From: a virus
DNA length: 64,000 nt
Strand: one strand, 5' to 3'
Virus record (IMG/VR): IMGVR_UViG_3300005253_000523
Location: 1 to 64,000 of that record
The position numbers and the translations under genes were made by a program. The notes under the pieces are model-generated. The model was not told the DNA's origin. It did no database searches and saw only the letters and a list, made by a program, of their open reading frames with translations. Below are positions 1 to 7,741 of this stretch, in pieces; the stretch's first letter is position 1; each line of letters opens with the position of its first letter.

Positions 1-3000
1 TCCACTGAAATTCGATACGGGTTGCACCTGGTGGGATGAACAGATCGAAGCTGCGTCCCTCCTCGGTCGTGTCATCGTAGGCGGCAACCTTGAGATCGCC
101 ATCGTTCGCATCGGTGATGATTGGCGCGACAACCGTGACCGGATAAGCAGCGTTGCTGGGTACACCGGTCTGCTCGGCCATGAGTTGAAGGTCGACCAGC
201 GCCGGGTTGCCAATGGGAACCCAGTTGGCCCCGTCGTAGAAGTACCAGATGTTGTCCGTGCGGTTGAGCACAAACGGGCTCATGTTGGTTTCGCTGGTTG
301 GCGTTCCAGTGGGAATGCCCGCTACGCTTGTCACATAAGGGAAGCCGTCCGTTGCGCTGGCGGCCAGTCCACCCTCACCGGACAGGAAGTGATTGCCACC
401 GCTGGTCATGCGACCGCGAATGACCGAGTTAGTTTTCAAGATCAGATCGTTGGCACCATCAATGAGCCAATGCAGATCGTTTCCACCCGCAACGGTTTGC
501 ATCTCAAAGCCGCCAGAGGCAGAGCCGTTGGACAGAAAGATGCGCTGCTTTTGTGCCGTACTGCCGGTGACCTGAAGCTGGGAGTTGATGCCGTTTTTCC
601 CCCAAAACAGCTGGATCGTGGAGCTGGCCTTGTCGACAGCATCAATCGTGAACGCCGGGACCGCCTTGCCTACGCCGAGGCGCTCATTGACGTCGTCCCA
701 CTTGAACTTGGTATTCCCGCCGATGACATCAAGCGCTGTGCTGAACGCTATGAGACCGCCAGTAGCAATGGTTCCGCCGATCCCGCCGCCGGTACCACCA
801 ACGGTCGAACCCGCTGCACGCCAGCGCGATGAAGTGGAATCGTATTGCAGGACTGCGGCATGGTCAGCACCCAGGACGATGTCGGCATTGAGCGCGAAGC
901 GATTCGCGGCCGTGCTCGCACCATCCTGGTCCTTGAGCGTGATGTCGAAGGTGCCAATGTTGTGGAAGAGCACGAGGCGACCATCTGCACCACCGGTCAG
1001 TCCAGTGATGTCGACGGCTGCACTAGCCGCCTGGCGGACGGTAGAGGCCGTGGTGTACGCGCCGCTCGGTGTGTAGTTGTTTTGATTCGCCGCCAGCGAC
1101 GACGGCGTGATGTCGCCAGTCAATGCGAAGTCTTCCGGGATCGTATCGATGACCGAGAACGAAAGCGTGCCACCGGTCCGTTGCAGGACCTCGAAGTCTG
1201 CGCCGGCCACGATGTCAGCCGGATCTCCAGTGCTGCCAGCACTACGACCGATGACACTGGTGGCAACAGAGTCGCGCAGCTTCGTGTCGTCGACGGCGTC
1301 GGCAGCAATCGTCGTCGCGTTCGATCCGGCCGGTGCAGTGACGTCGCCCGTCAGGGCGCTTCGTTGGATGCCGGTAGCACCCGTGAACTCGAGACCACCA
1401 GCCACGGTAATCTCTTCGGTGTCACCGCTGGCCGCCGTATCACGTCCGAGCAACCGGTCCGTCGTGATGTTCTGGATCTTCGCGAACGTGACAGCGTCGT
1501 TCGCGATCATGGCAGTGCTGATCGCCTGGAAGGCCAACGTGCCACCAGCGCGGGCGAGGACAGTGTCATCGGCGCCGGCAACAATGTCTGCAGGATCTCC
1601 GCCCGTCGCAGCGCTACGTCCGAGCACCGACCGCGCAGCGGAGTCACGCAGCTTGGTATCACTGACGGCGTTCGCTGCGATCGTAGTTGCATTCGATCCG
1701 GCGGCAGCAGTCACGTCTCCGGTCAGGGCACTACGCCGGATCCCGCCAGCTCCAGTGAACTCGACGCCGCCCGTAACGGTCAGTTCCTCGACGTTGCCAG
1801 TGGCAGCGGTGTCACGTCCAAGCAATCGGTCGGTCGCGATGTCCTGCATCTTGGCGAACGTAATGGCGTCGTCCGCCACCATCGCCGTCGAAATCTGAGT
1901 GAAGGAGAGGGTGCCTGCCGCGCGAGCAAGCACGCGGTCATCTACAGCGGCTGCGATGTCGGCGGGATCGCCGGTCGTACCCCCGGCCCGGCCGATCACG
2001 GAGGTGGCCACGCTATCACGGAGCTTCGCGTTACTTATGCCGTTGACCGCTACCCCGACCGTGATGTCGCCGTTGGCACCGCCGTCTGTGAGGGTTAGAA
2101 CGGACGCCTCCGCCTGTAGACGCCGCTCGGCCGTCAGCGTGGCGTCCAGTGCGATGACGACGTAGCTGGCGCCGCGTGGGGCCGCCTCAGAAGAAGTCGC
2201 GCTGTGGGCCGCCAGGCGCCACCGTAAGCTGGTGCTGTCGTACTGCAGGAACGCCGACTCGTCACCCTGCAGGGTCAGGTTCGCACTCAGGGCGAAACGG
2301 TTGGCGGCCGTGCTCGCCCCGTCCTGGTTCGTCAGCGTGATGTCGTTGCTGCCGATGTTGTGGAACAGGATCACGCGGCCGTCTACGCCGCCGGTCAGTC
2401 CCGTGATGTTGACGTTGACACTCGATGCCTGGCGAACCGTTGAGGACGTCGCGTACGCACCGGGCGGCGTGTAGTTGTTTGTGTTCGCAGCCAGCGATGC
2501 CGGCGTGATGTCTCCGGTGAGGGACAGGTCCTCCGGTATCGTGTCGAGTACTGCGAACGACAGCGAACCACCGATGCGCTGCAGGACGGTGTTGTCAGCG
2601 CCGGCTGCGATGTCGGCCGGATCCCCAAAGCTGCCCGCGCTGCGACCGATGACCGACGTGGCTGCGCTATCGCGTAGCTTCGTATCGTCGATGGCGTTCG
2701 CCGCGATCATGGCCGTGGCAATCAACGTGAACGCGAGTGCACCGCCGGCTCTTGACAGGACGCGGTCATCGACGCCGGCAACAATGTCAGCAGGATCCCC
2801 ACTACCTGCCGTGGCTTTACCGATGACAGAGGTACCGGCCGAGTCGCGCAGCTTCGCGTTACTGATCCCGTTGGCCAGGACGCCGACCGTGATGTCGCCG
2901 TTGGCACCGCTGTCGGTGAGAGACAATACCGACGCCTCTGCCTGCAGGCGACGCTCGGCTGTCAGCGTTGCATCGAGACTAATGACGACGTAGGACGCAC

Positions 3001-3211
3001 CGACCGGTGCGCCAGTCACACCAGATATCTGTGCCCATGTCGGCGTGGTGTTCTGCAGGACATAGAAGCTGTCGTCGTCGAGCTGCCGTGCAACCTTGCC
3101 GATGTCGGCGGTGACCACGCTTGCAGCGTTGCGTGCCGTCGCGTCCGCGAACTCGAACGCGTGGACGATGTGGATGCCCTTGGCGACGGTTATGTCTTTG
3201 TGCTGACCCAT
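1..3211 (-). CDS. Tail-fibre-like repeat protein (C-terminus outside window)
   Basis: The minus frame starts with ATG at 3209-3211, directly after the TAA of the preceding gene, and stays open to base 1, giving about 1070 residues without an end. After an N-terminal stretch (MGQHKDITVAKG) it is built from repeats. Five units contain KLRDS, an (A/I)GRS-type turn and GDPADI; two contain DRLLGRDTA followed by SALTGDVTA; two long modules contain LTGDITP, NNYTP and GLTGG. The block beginning GASYVVI and running through ERRLQAEASVL occurs twice, about 825 bp apart. The 'LLGRDTA' repeat is familiar from phage fibre or receptor-binding proteins, and the position at the end of the head operon fits. 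The protein probably forms a trimeric adsorption or decoration fibre. Family assignment is from motif memory, so function is inferred. Confidence 0.8.
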   Translation of the reverse strand, partial: MGQHKDITVAKGIHIVHAFEFADATARNAASVVTADIGKVARQLDDDSFYVLQNTTPTWAQISGVTGAPVGASYVVISLDATLTAERRLQAEASVLSLTDSGANGDITVGVLANGISNAKLRDSAGTSVIGKATAGSGDPADIVAGVDDRVLSRAGGALAFTLIATAMIAANAIDDTKLRDSAATSVIGRSAGSFGDPADIAAGADNTVLQRIGGSLSFAVLDTIPEDLSLTGDITPASLAANTNNYTPPGAYATSSTVRQASSVNVNITGLTGGVDGRVILFHNIGSNDITLTNQDGASTAANRFALSANLTLQGDESAFLQYDSTSLRWRLAAHSATSSEAAPRGASYVVIALDATLTAERRLQAEASVLTLTDGGANGDITVGVAVNGISNAKLRDSVATSVIGRAGGTTGDPADIAAAVDDRVLARAAGTLSFTQISTAMVADDAITFAKMQDIATDRLLGRDTAATGNVEELTVTGGVEFTGAGGIRRSALTGDVTAAAGSNATTIAANAVSDTKLRDSAARSVLGRSAATGGDPADIVAGADDTVLARAGGTLAFQAISTAMIANDAVTFAKIQNITTDRLLGRDTAASGDTEEITVAGGLEFTGATGIQRSALTGDVTAPAGSNATTIAADAVDDTKLRDSVATSVIGRSAGSTGDPADIVAGADFEVLQRTGGTLSFSVIDTIPEDFALTGDITPSSLAANQNNYTPSGAYTTASTVRQAASAAVDITGLTGGADGRLVLFHNIGTFDITLKDQDGASTAANRFALNADIVLGADHAAVLQYDSTSSRWRAAGSTVGGTGGGIGGTIATGGLIAFSTALDVIGGNTKFKWDDVNERLGVGKAVPAFTIDAVDKASSTIQLFWGKNGINSQLQVTGSTAQKQRIFLSNGSASGGFEMQTVAGGNDLHWLIDGANDLILKTNSVIRGRMTSGGNHFLSGEGGLAASATDGFPYVTSVAGIPTGTPTSETNMSPFVLNRTDNIWYFYDGANWVPIGNPALVDLQLMAEQTGVPSNAAYPVTVVAPIITDANDGDLKVAAYDDTTEEGRSFDLFIPPGATRIEFQW

Positions 3212-3931
3212 TTATTCCGTGTCCACGAATTCTCCGTCGCTGTCGATCACGATCGTTCCATCGGTGTCAAGAATTATATCGAGAGCCAGGCCAGCAGCCT
3301 GACGCTGGATCCCACCGATCGGATCGACCTTGGCTCTCATCTTACCCGCGACGCCGGTCACATCTAATTCCAGCCCAGAGGTTCCTCCGTCAGCGCCGGC
3401 TCCCTGCAGATCCGCCGTGGTATGCAGCTCGGCCGCGATCGTATTCAGGATCTTGATCAGGCCGGCGCCGGCAACGACTGCGCCCAGCCGCGTGAACTCA
3501 CTGAACTGCAGCGGCGTGGTGTCGACTACGATCGGATCGTTGGTCACGAGGATCCATCCCGTATCGCCGTTCACGGTTCCCTCGGTGACGAAGAAGAACA
3601 TGCCGGCCGTGACCTCGCTGTCCTGATCAGCGTCGGTGGCCCGGGTGAGGATCCACGGGAGACTGCCACTGCCAACCTGGGTCACGGTGTAGATGCCGTG
3701 GTCCGGATCGGACGTCGCCTCATCCTTGACCGCGACGCGATTGTTCAGCGCCACCGCAACGCCGTCGACTGTCAGTGCGCCGTTCGCATTCGCGGTCAGC
3801 GTCTTGCCGATGCCAGAACCAGCAGCCGTGAACGCTGGCAGTGGCGCGTCCGTGGCAAGTCGGACCGATGCCTTCGGATCGAGGCCGGCGCCTCCGCCGC
3901 CACCGCCTCCTCTGGCAGGGATCAGCAGCAC
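3212..3931 (-). CDS. Fibre-associated virion protein
   Basis: 239 residues. The start is GTG at 3931, 6 nt after the stop of the upstream gene, with no clear Shine-Dalgarno, so coupling or re-initiation is likely. A glycine run (residues about 9-14) is followed by a domain with the pattern VRLATDAPLPAF, LTANANGALTVDG, VAVKDEAT, GIYTVTQVG, TRATDAD and GMFFFVTEGTVN. This pattern recurs in phage tail-fibre and appendage proteins. The C-terminal third is Gly/Ala/Asp rich. Its stop abuts the start of the long repeat protein, so the two are probably co-assembled in an adsorption structure. The exact role is not visible. Confidence 0.8.
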   Translation of the reverse strand: MLLIPARGGGGGGGAGLDPKASVRLATDAPLPAFTAAGSGIGKTLTANANGALTVDGVAVALNNRVAVKDEATSDPDHGIYTVTQVGSGSLPWILTRATDADQDSEVTAGMFFFVTEGTVNGDTGWILVTNDPIVVDTTPLQFSEFTRLGAVVAGAGLIKILNTIAAELHTTADLQGAGADGGTSGLELDVTGVAGKMRAKVDPIGGIQRQAAGLALDIILDTDGTIVIDSDGEFVDTE

Positions 3932-3937
3932 GGCGTA

Positions 3938-4339
3938 CTACGCCGAAGGCTTGTCGCCCTTGGTCGGCGCTTCCTCTCCCGTGGATTTGTCGACGGGTTT
4001 GAGTTCCATGATCCCGGTCTTCTCGTCGATGGTGTACAGCGAGAGCTGATCGACGCCAAACAGTTCCTCGATCTCCTTGTAGACCTTGGAGCGCTCCCCT
4101 TTGCGCACCGAGATCCGACCCATGGCCAGGTTCTGATCAAGCATGGCCTTGTTGACAGCGGGCACAGCCTCGATCGCTTTCGCGACACGGTTCGATGCAA
4201 CCTCCAACTCGGCCAATGACATTCGGCACTCGGCGTCGGCGGCACGAAGTTTCAGGAGTAGGATCTCCGGGAGAACGAAGTTGCCGTCGCTGTCGACCGG
4301 TGGTCCCTTGCCATTCTTGGCCTTCTTCCGTGGTGCCAT
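3938..4339 (-). CDS. Hypothetical protein in head operon
   Basis: 133 residues from an ATG at 4339. Basic N-terminus (APRKKAKNGKG), a helical middle with an LAELEVASNRVAKAIEAV stretch that could form a short coiled coil, and a polar C-terminus ending KGDKPSA. It lies between two other small proteins downstream of the capsid gene, so a minor virion or connector role is possible. I do not recognise the family. Confidence 0.7.
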   Translation of the reverse strand: MAPRKKAKNGKGPPVDSDGNFVLPEILLLKLRAADAECRMSLAELEVASNRVAKAIEAVPAVNKAMLDQNLAMGRISVRKGERSKVYKEIEELFGVDQLSLYTIDEKTGIMELKPVDKSTGEEAPTKGDKPSA

Positions 4340-4348
4340 GGTTTCACT

Positions 4349-4708
4349 CTACTGGGCTGTGGATGGGTGGACAACTTTACGCGATCGGACTCTGGGATTG
4401 TAGCGGTTTCGTCCCACGCGGATCAGATCGCAACGGACCAGCACACTGGTGATTGATCGCGTGAGAGTCACACGTACATTGTCAGCCTGGCAGAAGATGC
4501 GCTCTGCATTACCACCGACCAACTCCGCGCCGAAGTAATGCTCACGGAATCGACGCGGCACAGGCAGAACCGTCTGCGATCCGTTGAATAGAATCGCCAT
4601 GCCACGGACAGAGCCTTCACGGATCAGTTCATCGAGCGCCTCATGGCTCTCGGGTTCCTGCAGGTCGAAGGCTCTGGTATGGCCGTTGGCGAGATTCGCC
4701 AGGACCAC
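4349..4708 (-). CDS. Hypothetical protein in head operon
   Basis: 119 residues, start GTG at 4708, one base after the stop of the upstream gene (TGACGTG), which suggests translational coupling. Mixed alpha/beta composition with a basic C-terminus (RVGRNRYNPRVRSRKV). Not recognised. The operon position makes a small structural or completion protein the best guess. Confidence 0.65.
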   Translation of the reverse strand: MVLANLANGHTRAFDLQEPESHEALDELIREGSVRGMAILFNGSQTVLPVPRRFREHYFGAELVGGNAERIFCQADNVRVTLTRSITSVLVRCDLIRVGRNRYNPRVRSRKVVHPSTAQ

Positions 4709-4709
4709 G

Positions 4710-5027
4710 TCAGCGTCCGCGTCGCGGTCCGCCCTTGCCCTTGCCGGCCTTCACCGCCTTGGTCACCACCTCGGGCTCGGGTGTCTCGGACTCTGGTGTC
4801 TCGGGATCGCCAGCGTCTCCGCTTCCCTCGTCCGACGTCTTGTCCTTGGAGGCCGTCTTCCTGGGTGGCGGTTCGAACACCGAAAAACCACGGACGTTCT
4901 TGCAGTACTCGATCAGCTCCGCGTCGTTGCTCGTTCGTGTCCTGCCACGCTCGAACTTCCCGTGCGGCTTGATGGAGTACGTGGCTGCAGCACCGTTCCA
5001 CGTTATCTCGGCCATGGGTTTATCCAT
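4710..5027 (-). CDS. Small acidic/basic-tailed protein sharing a peptide with the scaffold
   Basis: 105 residues with a strong ribosome site (AGGAGG, 6 nt before the ATG). The N-terminal half (AEITWNGAAATYSIKPHGKF) looks like a small beta domain. The C-terminal half is Glu/Pro/Thr rich, then EVVTKAVKAGKGK and a basic end. The peptide EVVTKAVKAG also occurs in the scaffold-like protein at 6362-7714 and is encoded by an identical 32-bp stretch (4743-4774 versus 7142-7173). It lies just downstream of the major capsid gene, so it is probably a small capsid-associated protein. Confidence 0.75.
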   Translation of the reverse strand: MDKPMAEITWNGAAATYSIKPHGKFERGRTRTSNDAELIEYCKNVRGFSVFEPPPRKTASKDKTSDEGSGDAGDPETPESETPEPEVVTKAVKAGKGKGGPRRGR

Positions 5028-5059
5028 GCGATTCCTCCTGGTAAATGGTCAGTGGGTAA

Positions 5060-5077
5060 GAGGGCTTCTCAGCCCTC
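5060..5077 (-). terminator. Hairpin after the major capsid gene
   Basis: Seven-base-pair stem GAGGGCT/AGCCCTC with a GAGA tetraloop, followed on the minus strand only by TTA. It lies 17 bases downstream of the capsid stop. The weak U-tract suggests an attenuator or mRNA-stabilising hairpin that sets capsid expression apart from the genes below it. Confidence 0.4.
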
Positions 5078-5094
5078 ACAGGTTCAGCGGGAAA

Positions 5095-6297
5095 TTAGCT
5101 GGGGACCGCGATGTTCTTCACGAGCGTCAGAGCTGTCAGCTCCTCGATCTGCGCCTGCGCCTTCACCGTGATGGCGAACTCGTTGGCACCCCGGAAGATG
5201 TTCCGGTCCCGCTCGATGCGGATGTCGCGGCCGATGGCCAGGATGAGGTTCTTCGGATCGGTGAGCAGCATGCGGCCACCGGTCTTGTACGTGACCTTGA
5301 CGGTCGCGCCCGAGCCGATCGTGCCACCACCCAGGCGGGTGATGGTGCCGTTGGCCAGATCGACCGTGTAGTCGTTGCCGGCGCCGGCAACGAACTGGGC
5401 CTCTGGGTTCTTGCCCAGCGCCTGGTTGATCACGACCTGTCCGGTGATCGGCGAGAAGCTGAGCTGCGACGCCGTGGTGCCATCGGTGTTCATGACCACA
5501 TCCTCGGAGAACTGTGGCTCCGAGGGCAGCAAGGACACCGGCATCATCGGGATGCCGAACGGCCGAGGTGCATCGGCACCGTTGACGGCAGCGTCGCCGA
5601 GGCCGGTGCCACGGTTCGACAGACCCTCGCGGTACGCCTGCTCGTGATCGAACGACAAGAACCACCGCATCGCGGCCACGTTCTTGAGGAACTTGTTGGG
5701 CATGGCGCGCTTCGCCTGCCCGAAAACGCTCTGGGCGATCGTCGCGTTCTGCGCGTCGACGACGTTGCCGCCTTCGGCCAGGGCCAACCAACCCTGAAAC
5801 AGCGCGAGGTAGCTGTCCTTGACGAACAGCGTGGTGCTCCCACCTTCGATGAGGTCGGTTTCGAGAGCGGCGGGACCATTGGTCAAGCCACCCCAATACA
5901 ACTCTTCCAAGTTGTTGGCGAGCTGTCGCGCCATCATCTGAATGATGCGCTCCTCGATCTTGTCGCCCTCGATGTTGTGCTCCTTGAAGATGTCGCCGAT
6001 CTCGAACGGCACCATGATCTCGGAGGGCTGCAGCGTGATCTTGCTGGTCGTCACGCCACGACGAAGGTTGGGATCGACCGCCTCGGCCTTGGGAACCGCG
6101 ACACGATTGCCGACGCCGATCTTCTCGATCAGTGCCTGCTCGTTGCGGAACCTCTCGACCCGGACGACGTTCCGCATCGACGTCTCGTCAATGACGAAGT
6201 CGATGAAACGGTCAGCCTGCTTGGGATTGAGCTTCCCGGCATTCGCCAGGGCCGCCGTGGTGATGGTGGCCTTTTCGATCAGCTCTTTGTTGGTCAT
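5095..6297 (-). CDS. Major capsid protein
   Basis: 400 residues, ATG at 6297 preceded by AGGAG. The N-terminal region (LNPKQADRFIDFVIDETSM) and the later pattern QPSEIMVPFEIGD, ERIIQMMARQLANNLEE, YWGG and AMRWFLSFDHE follow the layout of phage major capsid proteins that start with a long helix rather than a cleaved delta domain. The central part FGIPMMPVSLLP and the C-terminal LLTDPKNLILAIGRDIRIERDR are typical of the shell fold, after which an extended tail ends the protein. It is flanked by a scaffold-like protein upstream and small virion genes downstream, as expected of a head operon. Identification is by pattern and context; length fits the family. Confidence 0.9.
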   Translation of the reverse strand: MTNKELIEKATITTAALANAGKLNPKQADRFIDFVIDETSMRNVVRVERFRNEQALIEKIGVGNRVAVPKAEAVDPNLRRGVTTSKITLQPSEIMVPFEIGDIFKEHNIEGDKIEERIIQMMARQLANNLEELYWGGLTNGPAALETDLIEGGSTTLFVKDSYLALFQGWLALAEGGNVVDAQNATIAQSVFGQAKRAMPNKFLKNVAAMRWFLSFDHEQAYREGLSNRGTGLGDAAVNGADAPRPFGIPMMPVSLLPSEPQFSEDVVMNTDGTTASQLSFSPITGQVVINQALGKNPEAQFVAGAGNDYTVDLANGTITRLGGGTIGSGATVKVTYKTGGRMLLTDPKNLILAIGRDIRIERDRNIFRGANEFAITVKAQAQIEELTALTLVKNIAVPS

Positions 6298-6361
6298 GAT
6301 TCGATTGACTCCTGTTGTGCCGTTCTTCTCTTGATTGCCGATCTTGGCGAAAAACTATCTG

Positions 6362-7714
6362 CTACGTACCGAGTACACTACCCCATCCGATGTCGTCTTC
6401 CGATTTCTTGACCTCGGTGGCCTCGGGAGGATCTCCGTCACCAGCACCCGTGGGACGGATGCCCTCGACCGCTTCGAGACGCTTGGTCAAGTCACCGACC
6501 GACTTGTTGATGGTCTCGATCTTCGTGTCGACCTTGCCACCCATGGCCTCGATGGCCTTGGTAACAGGAGTGAGATCGACGGCCGCTGCAGGCGCGGTCT
6601 TTGCGACCTGCTCACCGGCCAGCTCCTTGAGGATCGACTGCAACGCCTCGACCGCTCGCTTGAACTGACTGAGACGGACGCGCTTCATCTTGGCGCCTGA
6701 CTTGAACACGATCATGGGATCGGCATCGTTCTCCGAGCCCATGGCCTTGAAGATCTCGATGTCCCTCTTCTCCGTCTGCGTGGCAGGCTTGCCGTACTTG
6801 TCGATGATCGCTCCGAGCGACGCAGCGATCGAACGCATTTCACTACCCTGCGCGTCTGCGATGTCGGCGTCGGCCTCCATCTCACCAAGCTTGTTGGACA
6901 GGGCCGTCAGCTTTTCCATCGCGGCCGTCAGCGCCCGCATCGTCGATCCCTCGACCTTCTCGGTCTTCTTGTCCTTCTCCTTGGCGCTGCTGACCTGACC
7001 GCTCATCAGGTTGAGCTGATTCATGACGGTCTTCAGCGAAGCAATCATCGCGGGACTCAGCGGCTTGTCACCGAGATCCTTGGCCTGGTTCACGATGCGT
7101 GTGATCGCGGCCAGTGCGGTCTTGGCTGACTTGGCACCAGCGCCGGCCTTCACCGCCTTGGTCACCACCTCGGAATCACCGGCCGCATCGGCAGCGGCGT
7201 CCGCTTCACCTTCGGTGGCAGCGGCGTCCGCTTCACCTTCGGTGGCAGCGGCAGCGCCGTCGCCCTCGGTGGCAGCATCGCCGGCACCATCTGTGGCAGC
7301 GTCGCCCTCGGCGGCAGCAGCAGCATCGCCGTCGCCCTCGGCTGCAGCACCTGCGGCGCCGTCGCCGTCACCCTCGGTGGCAGCGCCGTCGCCGTCACCC
7401 TCGGTGGCAGCACCAGAGCCATCGCCGTCGCCCTCGGCTGCGGCAGTCTCATCGAGATCGCCGAGTCCGAGAAGATCCATCATGCTGGCATCGCCGTCTC
7501 CGGTCTCCGCAGCAGCAGCGCCCTCGGTCTTCTCGACTCGTTCCCTGCCTTCACTGGCCGTAATCGCTGTTCGTTTGGTGGTCATTCCATCCTCCGGTGG
7601 GGCGCGTTTGATGATCAGGAAACGTCGACGGATCGCAGGGAAATCAACGATCGAAACCTCTCTGGTTTCAATGTCTTTGAGTTCTGCCTTTGCATTGGCA
7701 TTCGTTCCCGCCAT
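6362..7714 (-). CDS. Scaffold-like protein with low-complexity acidic region
   Basis: 450 residues. The N-terminus has LKDIETREVSIVDFPA and RRRFLIIKRA, the motif that normally ends XkdF-type prohead proteases. Residues about 75-180 are an Ala/Glu/Gly/Asp low-complexity region encoded by an imperfect 18-21-bp repeat. Then come EVVTKAVKAG (shared with the gene at 4710), long helices rich in Lys/Glu/Leu, and a C-terminus ending GWGSVLGT. A helical, acidic protein directly upstream of the capsid gene is typical of a scaffold. The last eight residues are identical to those of the unrelated protein at 61533-61952. Confidence 0.75.
   Translation of the reverse strand: MAGTNANAKAELKDIETREVSIVDFPAIRRRFLIIKRAPPEDGMTTKRTAITASEGRERVEKTEGAAAAETGDGDASMMDLLGLGDLDETAAAEGDGDGSGAATEGDGDGAATEGDGDGAAGAAAEGDGDAAAAAEGDAATDGAGDAATEGDGAAAATEGEADAAATEGEADAAADAAGDSEVVTKAVKAGAGAKSAKTALAAITRIVNQAKDLGDKPLSPAMIASLKTVMNQLNLMSGQVSSAKEKDKKTEKVEGSTMRALTAAMEKLTALSNKLGEMEADADIADAQGSEMRSIAASLGAIIDKYGKPATQTEKRDIEIFKAMGSENDADPMIVFKSGAKMKRVRLSQFKRAVEALQSILKELAGEQVAKTAPAAAVDLTPVTKAIEAMGGKVDTKIETINKSVGDLTKRLEAVEGIRPTGAGDGDPPEATEVKKSEDDIGWGSVLGT
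7180..7450 (-). repeat. Imperfect tandem repeat in the scaffold gene
   Basis: Units of about 18-21 bp with the core GTCGCCCTCGGTGGCAGC (plus strand) repeat with small changes across roughly 270 bp. They encode (A)AAEGDGDGAA-type residues, so all length changes in multiples of 3 keep the frame. Slippage can easily change copy number. Confidence 0.85.
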
Positions 7715-7741
7715 CGGTCCGACTTCAGTCTACGCACAAAT

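Noticed and set aside
185-3367. Long plus-strand frames over the fibre gene (for example 845-2098)
   Set aside because: They are antisense to the repeat-rich fibre gene, Arg/Ala/Val-rich without any domain, and have no ribosome sites. The minus frame has recognised repeat motifs.
4735-6411. 558-codon plus-strand frame opposite the capsid gene
   Set aside because: Antisense shadow of the major capsid protein and its neighbour; no motifs and composition typical of reverse-complement frames.
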